Source of the DNA: Acanthaster planci
Taxonomy: Eukaryota > Echinodermata > Asteroidea > Valvatida > Acanthasteridae
Direction of reading: 5' to 3'
DNA: 53,662 bases
Assembly: GCF_001949145.1 (NCBI RefSeq)
Contig: NW_019091382.1
Span: 1,917,619 to 1,971,280, forward strand
Under the pieces are notes generated by a model. That model was not told the origin of the DNA, searched no databases, and worked only from the letters and a program-made list of their open reading frames with translations. Positions 1 through 12,000 of this stretch are shown here, one piece after another. The position numbers and the translations under genes are program-made. Positions within the stretch are counted from its first letter, which is position 1. Each line of letters starts with the position of its first letter.

Positions 1-94
1 GCCGCTTTATCGAACGAATGCACCACACAAGTGGCCCGGCCTATGGGGAGTGTAGGGTCGGCTGTTCCTAGTAGCACTCACAGTAAACACCTGC

Positions 95-460
95 AGAATG
101 CACACACAAACAAAAAGAGAAAAAGGGCACCAAGAAACAAGGAAATAACACTCTTACCAACACAAATGAAATCACACAAGGTAAAGGTTTATTCAGAAAC
201 GATGACTGGATGATAAAGTCAACATAGAACCATGTAACGAAAACGGAAAACTCGAAAAATTTGAAGATGTCTGAAAGACATGTCAGTTGCAATATGGCGC
301 TTAGAAAAAGAGGACGATCATGGCGGCGAGACCGCAGTGCATAGTGGGAGGTCATAGGGCATCTCGGATGATAAAGTCTTATTCAGCGAATGGCCATGTG
401 CGCATGGGAATTTGCATATGTAGTGGCTGTTTGGGTAGCTAGAATGCAGTAGACTTGATG
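95..460 (-). repeat. Left member of a diverged direct-repeat pair (LTR-like)
   Basis: Matches 5060-5720 in the same orientation with moderate identity. Shared pieces include a block around 299-335 (rich in AGAGGACGATCATGG) and one around 413-453 (GCATATGTAGTGGC...GCAGTAGAC). On the minus strand it holds AATAAA at 188-193. It is probably the 3' terminal repeat of the DIRS-like relic. Confidence 0.5.
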
Positions 461-2123
461 TTTTATGTAAAATTTTCTATTCGGCTGATAAATAAAATTT
501 AAACCACCAAAATAGTGTACTTTATCGTGACAATTCTGTCATTCAGCACACACCGCATCCCAACGCCCACTGCCCTGTGTTTCCTCTGTTGCTTGGCTGG
601 GGCCAAGCCTAGGGTTGATACGACCACAGTCTTCTTGGATCAGCCTTTAAAAACCTTCAAGTTTAATAAGCGGATGTACCGGTAGTGGTGTGGGCATTTC
701 AAGTTATGGAGGACTTTGCACATAAAAGCCTATTCTTTTGGTAAGTATGAAAAATGTCTTTGAAATAAGCAGAGTTTCAAGTTAACAGACTTTGAGTTAT
801 CGAGATTGTACTGTAGTTTTAAAAATGCCTATGTTTTTTCATTCTTTCAAAAACAGCTTGTAAAATCTGATAGTGTGATCGTTCCTTTATTTGCTGAAAA
901 ATGTTATTGCCATATTGACAATATCACACAAAAAAGAAAGGCTGTAAAAGAAAATTCTGTACCACCTGCAGTGTTATTGGGTCATTGGTTACCTAATATT
1001 GATATCTTCAATGGTAAAATATCTCTGTAGTAATGATGGAGGTAACAACGAGTTCAATCTGGCACCTATAAGAAAAGGGGAAAAAGCACTTAAATTAATT
1101 GTAAACTCCACAACATTAATTTCTTGATACTTCAGTAATTGTGAACACATAGCATTTTGTGAATTCCCTGATGTGGTTTCTAAAAGATTTAAAGAAGAAC
1201 TGTGTTCGATGGAAAACATAACAAACGTTGTATCATACAGGATACAAGTCATTTCAGTGACAATGTTTCGGGGAAGGCAGAAGGGTGATAAGAAGGGTTG
1301 ACAATGCTCAGGAAAACTTTGCAATTCTCTTTATATGCTGAAGATTAATGCTGAAGCCTTTTAATCATCAAACAATCAAATCTCTTTTAAACAGATCTGA
1401 CTATCCGAATGTTAATATGAGGGTAGGAAAATATTACTGCAGGTTAAACAAAGGGCTTTTACAATATGAGTTCATTCGTGTGTAACATTTAAGGTAGTCA
1501 CTTCAACGCATTAAGGGTTGGCGACCATTTAGACCCGGTTTGAAAAAAAAAAAACAGTGTTTCATGTGGGTGTAAGTGTCCAGTAAATGAAGATATGAAT
1601 TTTTAAAGCATTTTGAACACAGAAAAAAAAGGATATTATCCCATCCCAGCATCATCAACATTCATAAATGCCCCCCAGCGGGAAGTGGTTAAGTACTGAG
1701 GAGGATGTTCTCAAAGTGGGCATTATTCTCAAGTACATAATTCAAATTAAAAAACTTACTTGAATAATTAAATGCTACTTCCTCATTATTTCAGCATTAT
1801 TCCTAGTACTACAGAGCAATTCACATTAATTGTAGGTCACTACAGCCACTTTCAAGTTAAAAGCCTTTAAAGAATCTTGAATAAAGGCCCTCCATATTCT
1901 TCACTCAAATACAGTTCATTTTCACTGGAATGCCAAACTTAGTGATGAGTTACAACAAAATATGACAAAATTAATAAATAAGTCTCACCCCCCACCTCGA
2001 GTGGGTTGAGTCTACTTCTGCATACCTACCAGATTACCAATACATATGCATTATTTCAAAGTCCATTACTCCATTCGCTAAATTCTCGATCACCAAACAA
2101 AGTGCAGAGTGTGAAACAGCACT

Positions 2124-4110
2124 TCAAAGATAACTTGGAGCTTGAGATTTGTCTTGATTGATTTGGTTGGGGGTAGTGAGAGTGTACACAGCCGTGGTCA
2201 CCGTAACAGTCTCAACTCCGGTACAACTGGGGATCAACCAGTTGTACTGAAAGATGAGGACGTCAGAACAACTGAGATGAGCTTCTACTGCTTGTACCAA
2301 CCTGGTAAACACTCCGAGAGTGGTGGAAAGGCCGAAGGGGAGAGTGCGAAACTCGTAAACCTGACATTTGTACAAGAAGCATAGAAACTGGCGATCGTCA
2401 GGGTGGATAGGAGTGTAGAGGTAGGCGTCCTTCAGGTCGAATGAAAATGCCCAAGCTGAAGTGGAGATCGACTGTAAGACGGTGCGGAGGATCTTGATCC
2501 TGAATTTCTCTGGCTGTATACAGAGATTGAGTGGTTTTAAGTTGAGTATTGGTCTTCACTTTCTGGGTTCTTTCTTTGGTGTGAGAAAGAAAGGGGACAT
2601 GAGGCACGAGTGTGCAAGATGTGGCAGAACTAGAAGGATGGCCCGCTTCCGAAGAAGATCTTAAATTTCTAACTCCAGGGCCCGACGCTTGGAAAGATCG
2701 TGTGGGACTGGAACATCATGCTGGATGGAGGGGGGCTCGAGAACTATAGGTGATAACCATGAGAGATACGAGAACCCATCAGATGGAGGTAATCTCCCAA
2801 GAACCCTGCAAAATCTAGAAGGTGGATGCCAATTGGTTCAAAATTGGCGGCCATGGGAGACATGGAGTATTCACCAGTGCTGACCCCTGGCAGAGCACAG
2901 GGGGCAGTGGGTTAGGCCACACAGAGATCTGGCAGTGTTGGGAGCAACAGGGCGCGGTCATCCCAAGCTGGAAAATAACGGTCTACAGGCATGCTGCAGA
3001 GCCTGCTGCAGTCGTCATGTTGGCAGAGGAGACGCACGAACTGACAGTCTCAGGGGAGCCATACAGGAGGCTTGAGGACAAGACTCAGTTGACTAGCAAA
3101 AGGAAATCTTCTGAGGGTTGTTGATTCACTTGACCTCACTTTCCAGGAGAATAAAAATGGGCCCGTGAAAAGGTCCTTGGCAAACATGGGAAGACCTTTG
3201 AGAGCAGCGTTAACTGACTCATGGGGAATACTTAGGGCTTGAATAGCAGATTCCCTATGAGACACCGTAGCATACAGAGAAACAGGAGCAAACTGCTCAA
3301 GGCAGTGATCAAGGAGTCATCAAGACAATGGAAAGCCATGGTGACAAACCTCATCACAGGCACAAGATTAGAATTTAGACAGGAAGAGAAAGGACAGGCA
3401 GCAAATACCCATATGAGCAGCCAGGTCAATATTCTTGAGAGCCACCTCTATACATTGGAGGTCCTGATTGGGGAAAGTATGGCCGGATTTGCCTCTGTGA
3501 GGAAATATCTTATCCTTGGCCGCCTCAGACATCTCCAGTACAGAAAGATAAGCATCAAAGTCACCCAAAGGAAACTTGAAGTAAAGTTGATGGCAGAAGC
3601 CAGGGTGCCAGTGCTTGGCCAGGGCCAGTTTATCCATAGTGTCTATGCAGGCAAGGTCAAGTGGGAGCTCAGGGAAGATGGGCAAAGCAGAAATCTTCCT
3701 AGGCAAACAACGTTTGAATGAGGGGTGGCCCTGGTGGTCCAGAGGCAGGGACTCCCAGCACCTGTATCATTTCCATTGAAGCAAACGGAGGTGGGACTCA
3801 GACTGAGAGAGCTCATTTGCCAAAAGTATCTCATCCTCATCAGGCGACTAACCAAATTAGAGATATACAAGTATGGGTCAGGACCAGTAGGAGGATCAGG
3901 GGAACAGCTCTCAGCAGACGCAGGCTGAAACGCCCTGAAACAGACCAAAAAGTTCCAGTGCCCGGCAAAAGATTCTGTGGAACATGCAGAGGGCGGAGAA
4001 TAAAGCTCCAGATCTGGGTAATTAAGAGCAAACACCAGTTTAAAAAGCCCTTCATTGCTGGACAGGTCAGATCTGGTCAGTCCAGACCAAGGACTGCCCA
4101 TTATACATGG
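2124..4110 (-). pseudogene. DIRS/Ngaro-like retrotransposon relic (gag and start of reverse transcriptase)
   Basis: Read on the minus strand, 4110-2650 shows scattered gag-like pieces in several frames (for example the part with 'NIDLAAHMGICCLS' at about 3400-3450). 2570-2190 is a reverse transcriptase start with 'FSFDLKDAYLYTPIHPDD' and 'YEFRTLPFGLST', the wording typical of DIRS-type enzymes. There are many frameshifts and stops. The catalytic Tyr-X-Asp-Asp site is collapsed: the codons at about 2231-2249 read 'FQYNWLIPS', with both Asp missing. The homology ends near 2124, so RNase H, the tyrosine recombinase and the rest are absent. It is an inactive fossil. Confidence 0.7.
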
Positions 4111-5059
4111 TCAAGGCAGCAGAGAAAGACTGTCAGCTACACAAGGCTGCATGACGTGCTATACGGAGCCTGGGGCAGGGCAGCTCTAGCTGTATATACT
4201 GTGACAGCGATGAGGTGCATACTCAAGAAGAGTGCTACCCAATTTTTAAATGGCAAACCGTGCAAGGCAGGCCAAGGAGGGGATGGGAGTCAGCCCTAGC
4301 AGTGTCCCTCGACTGCGGGCAGACTCACAGTCCAGACCGCTGGACCAGAGCGAAGATGGACTGGAGCTCGAAGAAGGCCTGTGTTCGAGGTGTGGAGCAG
4401 CATGGTATATTTCTAAACCTTACGGAGGACCAGCATGCTCAAAGTGCTCGAATGTCCCTGCTTGGGCGGCATTACCGGACCGGATGGTAAGCCGGCAGTG
4501 GAGTAAGCTAGATAGTACGTAGTCTTACAGCTCAGACTGCAATTACTTGCCTGTGCACCCTCTCGAGTGGAAGACTCAGCTACGCTCCAGAAGGCCAGTA
4601 TGGGAGTGCAGATGTGCCAACAGCACTCAAAGATAACCCGTGGGTGTGCAGTGAAGTGGCAAGGTAAATTTCTAAACCCCACAGGGGACAAGCACCCTCA
4701 AACTGCTGCAAGTAGCAAAGAAACTCGAGCGGCCTTGCATGCTCAACAGTGCAGTACTGTAGCAAATAGGGGTATTCCATGGTCGTACCTTGGAGGAAAT
4801 AGTAAACTGATGCACTGTCCTATTCCCGGAGCTTGCAGGGACCAAACACACCTCTGTCCCTCCGAAATCAAGTGATCCCTGGCCTGCCATGTGAGCGTAA
4901 CAACTAGAAAAGGGGTGTCGTACAAAATATCTTGCGATCTGGGACCAAATGCACAGAAAAAAGGGAGGAACTATACTATACACCACAAGGAGGCCAAATC
5001 AACAGTGGAAAAATATATATCTGATATTACATTTGTATACACAAGAAAACGACGGCACA

Positions 5060-5720
5060 ATCTTTGGGAAATTTGTTACGGAAACCAAAAGATATACACA
5101 AAGGGAAACCGAAATAAATAACAGTACAAGACAATGACGTTCTTCAATTTTATTCTAAATGGAAGATGTATACAAATATCCAAAATATACATGAAGCAAA
5201 TGCCAACAGACGAAGGAAAGCTTAGAGAAGACCAGACTTGAGAAAGTCTAGGCAAAGGTCAAAGGGCAGTCTGCCAACCTGCGCAGGGCTGAAAGGAAAA
5301 AGAAAATGAAAAATGCACTTCAAAAGCAATAAAAGGAATAGTCTCAATGTTCACAAGAACAAGAATAACTAGGGTAGAAAGAATAAGGGGATGATCAAGA
5401 AATGACACCGAAATGAACTTTAGCAAAGAATAAAATCTTGAAAATATCGGAGCCGGACAATGAAACATCCGTTAGTAATGGCACTAAAAAAAAGAGGAAG
5501 ATCATAGTGGCCGCTTCTGCAGGAGTAAAGCGAGTGAGGGCGCATTGCTGGGTGATTGAGAATTTAACGAATGAAGTATGGACGAGGAAATAATGCATAT
5601 GTATTGGTAATCTGTGTAGGTTGCAGGCAGTAGACACAGAATTTGAGAGTCTTAAATACTTGAGGATGGAGGGTGGGGATACTCTAGGAAATGAAGTACC
5701 TAGAAACCAGGAGTGAGACA
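5060..5720 (-). repeat. Right member of the diverged direct-repeat pair (LTR-like)
   Basis: Counterpart of 95-460. It has minus-strand AATAAA at 5149-5154 and a TATTTAAG box near 5653, arranged as promoter before poly(A) signal, as in a 5' terminal repeat. The two copies differ at roughly a third of positions, so the insertion is old. Exact ends were not resolved. Confidence 0.5.
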
Positions 5721-5857
5721 CAGGAACTTTGCTGTCTCCATCTAGTGGTCACACACAATCCATTGAAATACATGTATGTCATTTGACAAGTTCTAGATCA
5801 ATACAGTTTCCAAATGTAATATCATGGTTCACTGACAATAATTTGGTACAATCTTAC

Positions 5858-6001
5858 CATAGTTGACAAATATGGCAGCAATATCTTGAAGTGTAGGGCA
5901 CCACGGCTTATGGTTTGGATCATTATGTTGAAATGAGTTCAACAGTGACCACATGGTATCATATATCATCCCAGCAAGTAGTACATTGTCACAGATAGAC
6001 A
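5858..6001 (-). CDS. SLF2-like gene, exon 8 (last visible)
   Basis: 144 bases with 2 + 141 + 1 phasing. The acceptor is TTGTTTTTTCAG and the donor AACTATG|GTAAGA. It encodes 'SICDNVLLAGMIYDTMWS' and 'KPWCPTLQDIAAIFVNY', the part most like the FAM178 domain. The exon ends in phase 1, so more exons must lie to the left. None was found in 1-5857. Confidence 0.85.
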
Positions 6002-9000
6002 CTGAAAAACAACAATCAAAATTATAACATTCTATACTTACAAGTAACTCTAATTATTACTGGCTATTGCTTTAAATCACACGAGTGCTTTAAAAAAAAT
6101 TCCTTTAGAGTCTTGAATCAGAAAAAAAAAACTTGAGATACATGTACGTTTGTCAGTAGACAAATGTGCTGTTTCAGCTTTCAGATAAACAGTCTGTATG
6201 CAAAGGTAAGTTAAAGATAAGTATTATATGAAAGTTTCATCAAAGCACCTAGCTGAACTTAATAAATGAACAAAAATGTGTACAGAACCTATCGTGTGGA
6301 GAAAAACTGCACCTTTAATCATATGTCACATGACCCATGATAATGTCATCAAGCCTTCAATACTTTAGTTTGATCTGTGCATTAGGGTCTGATGTCATCA
6401 CGTGTTAATTTTTGAATAAAGATAACAATGAGTAGGTTTATTTGAGCACATAATTCAACTCTATGTAACTATGTAATCTAACAACATATTTTTCTTAGTA
6501 AATCCCACTACAAACATTTTCATTAACATTGATTCTTTAATAACATGTACTTCACTTGTGAAAGTTTCGATTATTAGCTTTGTCAGGAGGAACATTCAGA
6601 TGTATACTAACTCACATGGTTGGAAACTTGCACTCTGAGAGACAGTAAGTCAAGTCTTACAGAACAAGGACTCAACTTAGTTTGTTCAAAAGAGAAAATC
6701 AAGTCATTTCAACTATTCATCACTTTCCTCGTTTCAACTGATAGCATGCCAGAAATATTCTCTTTCTTTTTTTCACCTCAAACACAAGAAAGTTTGTTTC
6801 GTACAGATCCTACGAAAAATTCTCTTCAAGGTCTCATTTGTCGACACAGTCCAAGTCCATGGGGTCCAAAATCGATTTGCCTCCAAATGACACCAAGACC
6901 AACCCGTATTACAAGTTTGAAATTAATATGTCCTGTCTTTCTAAAGTTATGATGGGAAAGCAGTTTCCATTGACCTTGATCTTTGACCTACAGGATCGAA
7001 ATCAATAAGCTTCTGCAGGACACTAAGACCAACCAACATACCAACTTTGAAGCTGATATGTCAGATCCTTCTCCACAAATCTCCAGTTACAGTTAGAAAC
7101 ACATACATGTACGCACACTGAAGGATAAAGCAAATGCAGTTTGCCCAGTTGGTTTCACTGGCAGGACATCAAAACAAAACAAAAATAAATGGCACAAAAT
7201 TTCTCAGAGAAAATACACAAAAATGATTGTTTCTTTGCACTCCTTTGTACTTCTGAACTCCTTCATGTGAAATGATAACTGGACCCTGGATCTGTCCAAA
7301 ATACAGTCCGTCAGTCAGGGCAGATATTCAAAGTACACATAGTTATTTATTAAAAATCATCTGTAATTAGACTATTTAGAGTTCATTGCTGCCTACAAAC
7401 TTTGTTCAAAACTTGGTTTATGGGTACAATGTTTAATTTGTAATTTCTAATTTGAAGCTTTTAATCTGTTTATAACCCAAACTCCCTAGGGTGTGTGCAA
7501 AATCATATTAACCACTTCGTGCCGGGGCATTTTTCAACGTTGAGGATGCTGGGCCGGCATGACTATCATTTTTTCCATTTTCAAAATCCTTCAACAATTC
7601 ATCATTCCATTCGACAGTCGTTTATAGCCGCACAGAGTAATCTTTAGGCAATACTCTAACTTGACAGGTGACCTTCATTGATGCCCGAATATTTCAGCCA
7701 GGCCTGCAGCCTTATAAACAGAGCCCAGATTGTGCAGTGTTATACAACTGTCTTTTGTTCACAAACCTGGCTCAGTGCACTGCTGACCTCTTTTCAATAA
7801 CGGCCAGATTAGCATGCAGCGGTGCTGTGTGGCTCATGGTGGAGAGCTTTTGTCCCCGGTGGTAATCCGCTTGCTCTAAATGCCCCAAACCCTGGTATAC
7901 CNCCCTGGCTGGTAGTGGTTAAAATTGGAGGATTCAGGACTGTTAGGGTTAACATGCTTTACTTTGCAAATATAATGAAATAAAGCGTATCCCACTGTAA
8001 ACGTGCGTGCATTTAAATACTGACCCCGTAATATTTTTGTGGTGTACAAATGGGTAAGACGAGAACCTCATTACCATAATAAGTAAGTTATTTCATACCC
8101 ATAATGTCATAAATGCAAGCAATTTTACATTCACTGTTGCAGCACAATCATGGTACACTGGTGCTTGCCAGTGAAAATGTACTAGTGTGAACGACAATGC
8201 AGTATGCAGGAACCAGTCAATAGCCAAACACTGTCCTTATAAACCGCAGAGCATTTTAATGGGTCACTGTGATGAGAACGCACATCTAGGAGTAATGCCA
8301 TCATACAAGCATCATTGAAAATTATCCTAAATGTCGAACTTTCAAACAATTGTTTGTGAGTTCATGCATGAAACTTAGTGTGCTCCTTTCTGTATGCGCA
8401 ATTTCTGTTAAATGCAAGATTATCTCGAGGTGCCATTCTTGTATTTGTAGCCACTCATCCAAACAAGATTTAATGTTTAACCATGGCTGACTAATGCACG
8501 TGTTTGCTTGCTGACATGCCTGCAGTTTACATTCATGTGAGCCTGACAGCATCAATATCCTTCATTTTTGGTCAGCATTATTTGCTTTTGACATATTTGA
8601 TTAACTTCTGAAAAACTCTTGGAGAGATATTTTTGTGGCTAAATACATATACATGTACATGTCACTGTAAAGTTCATCAGAATAAAATGAAAGGCCCTTG
8701 TACATGTATACACCAAAACTTCTCAAAATGGAGGAGTATGAAAACTCCCCCTCCCCAAAAAATGATGTTTTTGCCATATATGAATTTTTGCTCTAGCATC
8801 TACATTCAACACAAATAAATACATATTCCAGCTCAAGCTGTTTGTTGATAGTTAGTACATTTCTATGCCTAGGTTTGAGTAAAATCTTTTGCAATTTGTT
8901 TTTATTGAAATTTACCCACTTCAAACAGTGCTCTCCTAATGTGTTTGCCATGCTTCAAAAGGCTGATTAGAATGCTGAAAGTGGCATCCACACTCTTGGT

Positions 9001-12000
9001 TCATTTTCCTTTCATGAGTGTACACGTTTGTGTTAGCCTTTTCCAAAAATACCAAGAAACAAACCCTGGAGCTTATCATGCATGCTCGATCACCATCGAG
9101 GGTCAGATGGGAAGTTTTCCTCAAATTACAGGATCGGGGTTCTCTCTGCTTTTTCACCTGCTTCAGGGTGTTGTGGGTTTTAGGTATTCTGATTGGAAGG
9201 TTTTCAGATATCTAATCAAAAAATTAATAACATGCTTGAATGTATTGAATGTATCCAGAATTTATATACCAGACGCTTCACAAAGAGTATGAATAACTCA
9301 AACCTAACAAGAGTAAAATGGTTTTTTCCAAAAATACCAAGAAACAAACCCTGGAGCTTATCATGCATGCTCGATCACCATCGAGGGTCAGATGGGAAGT
9401 TTTCCTCAAATTACAGGATCGGGGTTCTCTCTGCTTTTTCACCTGCTTCAGGGTGTTGTGGGTTTTAGGTATTCTGATTGGAAGGTTTTCAGATATCTAA
9501 TCAAAAAATTAATAACATGCTTGAATGTATTGAATGTATACAGAATTTATATACCAGACGCTTCACAAAGAGTATGAATAACTCAAACCTAACAAGAGTA
9601 AAATGGTTATAATGATTTACAAATATACTATCAGCTTGTGTTTGCTTAAGTTGGTTTGTTGGGTAGAGATGAGATTAAAGAAATTTATTTAGTAACTCAC
9701 ACAGCTGCAGGAGCCACAGCATGACTGAATCTGGACATTGCTTCACAGCGTATATGTCTAAAATCGTCCGAGACATCAACAATTCCTCTAGCTCATCTGG
9801 TAAAAAAGGGGAGCAAATAATGACACTTTCAAGAGTCTCTAATCGCTTGCTTTTATAATGGACAAGAGTATGGTGACTCCTCGCCCAGGTTAGACCCCAG
9901 TCTTCATTCACATTTCGACAGACACCCAAAGAAAGCGAAAATTTCATTCAAATGTTCCTTATTTCCAGAATTACACAACTGATAAGTTTAGAATATGTCC
10001 TTGGTGTACATGTAAATGTAGTTTCTGTAGAAAATTAAACTTTAGAAATTGCAAGTTCAATTTAAACATCTGAAAAGACTTTTCAAGTGGAGACATGTAC
10101 AATTTAGGCTGGTCCCTTCCGCATCAAAGATCGCTCAAAATAACATTCGGTTTCTGTTGGTCAGAGAACCAGACTAGCAGTTGCAATTCATTATCCAACC
10201 TCATCCCTAGCATTTCTTATTCAAGCCCGACTTTCTTAGGGTGGAGGCATCAGTGTTGCAGTACTCGTACTCAAGAACAACTTGATTACGCCAGAGTACT
10301 TGGTCCATAATGGTTTGGATGCTGAGGTGACAAGTGAAGATTACATTGCTCAACCTTGAACATAACATAGCAAGACATACCAGTTTTGCTCTGTAGTCTG
10401 TAACACATAAAGAATGCTTACTGTGCCCCGGGTACAAGGAACCTTTCTGCTAGACTAGACTCCACAGTTTTACTATAGGAAATGGTTCGTGCTCAGTGAG
10501 CATGATTTTCTACATTGCACACACATGGACTGACACTGACAGAGGTTTTGTTGCACTTCTTCCTGGCTCTTTCATAATTGAATTTATCAGCAATTTTCGA
10601 TATGCCTTTTTTTTGTTTTTACTTTTCACACTTTATTCTTTCTGTTTTAAGACAGAAGGTTCTATGATTTGTTGTCTTAGTCCTGCTATGTAAACATTAT
10701 CATTTTGTTTTTAATTGTTTTCTGTAAGAAATGCTCAGTGAACACAAACTGCCAGAGATTTCATTGATTTGTCAATATGACGTAAATACACACGTACTTG
10801 CACAAATAAACATTGAAAGTGTTAACTACTCGGTAAAGGCAATTGTTGCATGGTGTGTTGTTTTAAGTAAAATACCGGTACATCTACCTAGTAGATGTGT
10901 TCATGGTGGTGTTTCATTTGTTTACATTCGTGGTATTGTACTGTATATATATATATAAATGTACTTGGACTTACACTTTGGTACTTGGACTCAGCCCAAT
11001 ACTTGCCCTAGAATGTACTCAGACTCCGTGCTTTGGACTAGTGTGCTTGTACTTGGCCCAGGACTTGACCCCTAAAGTAATCGAAGTACTCTGTACTTGG
11101 ATTCGAGGACTGGACTACAACAGTGGGAGGTTCACTGCTCTACACCACATTTGCACCTGCGCTGTGTGCACAGCCTAAAGTTTGGATGATTACGACAGAT
11201 ATGGTGGAAATGAGGAATAGACTGATTGTATCCGCTAAGTCATGTAACCTATATCAAAAATCAACAAACCCTTAGCAAAGTGTTTTCTACCAAAAATAAA
11301 GATAATTTTCAGTATAGAACTCAGTACATCAACTGTCAGCTTCATGCTTGGTAACTGACACGACACACTTAGCTAATTGAGGCTACCACGTTTGCTGACG
11401 TTCAGTACTCACTAAAGATCACTTGACTTAGTGGATGCAACCTGTCTGTTGTGATATATTTTCTACAAATACGCCGCCCAAGGACATATTTACTTAACTT
11501 ATTCTTAAACTAGTCATTGAGTATTCCCAGGTATTAGGAACATGTGGACAAAAGTGAAACTACCTCTATCTTATTAAAGTTTGAAAAAAAATTGTTGCTA
11601 AAATTTCGAATAGCAGGATGAAGTGAATTCTGGATGTTAGTCGCAATGCAATGAAGATGTCATCCAACCTGGTTTGGGTGGCTCCCTTCTCCAACAGTAC
11701 ACTTCGGAATACGTGACCAATGAGATACAGTAGATTCCCGTTATAGCGCTCTCGAGGGGACCTAACAGAATTGAGCATTAAGACTGCACAGCACTATAAC
11801 CGACTATGGACGCGCAACATGTGTAACGCACATGTACAGTATATGTACTTCTATATACATGTATAGACATGTACATGTATCCACATGTACACGTATGTCA
11901 TATATGTGTATTCATTTACATGTACATGTGCTGGCAGATGTATGCACCTTAATTTTCGGCGTATATGCTTTGTATCCGTTTATCTTGACATTTTCGTAAC

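Larger units (their letters stand above)
1..5857 (-). other. Intron after exon 8, filled by a decayed retroelement
   Basis: No splice-bounded open exon in phase with exon 8 was found. The stretch contains a DIRS-like relic (about 2.1-4.1 kb) between two diverged direct repeats. Bases 461-2100 and 4120-5050 hold no feature I can name beyond a possible piggyBac-type end near 1680-1695. Confidence 0.5.
6002..9700 (-). other. Intron 7 of the SLF2-like gene
   Basis: 3.7 kb intron. It contains a piggyBac-type short element (7508-7922) and a 285-base tandem duplication (9041-9608). The rest is AT-rich and has no coding or repeat signal I can support. Confidence 0.6.

Noticed and set aside
806-1030. 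74-codon plus-strand open frame as a gene
   Set aside because: No recognisable family, no splice context, AT-rich surroundings, and an equally long frame overlaps on the other strand; likely chance.
1505-1697. Complete piggyBac-type element near 1.5-1.7 kb
   Set aside because: Only the right end matches; the left TTAAGGGTTGGCG does not form an inverted partner.
8322-8555. 77-codon minus-strand frame as an extra exon of the SLF2-like gene
   Set aside because: No fitting acceptor/donor pair, and exons 7 and 8 already join in phase.
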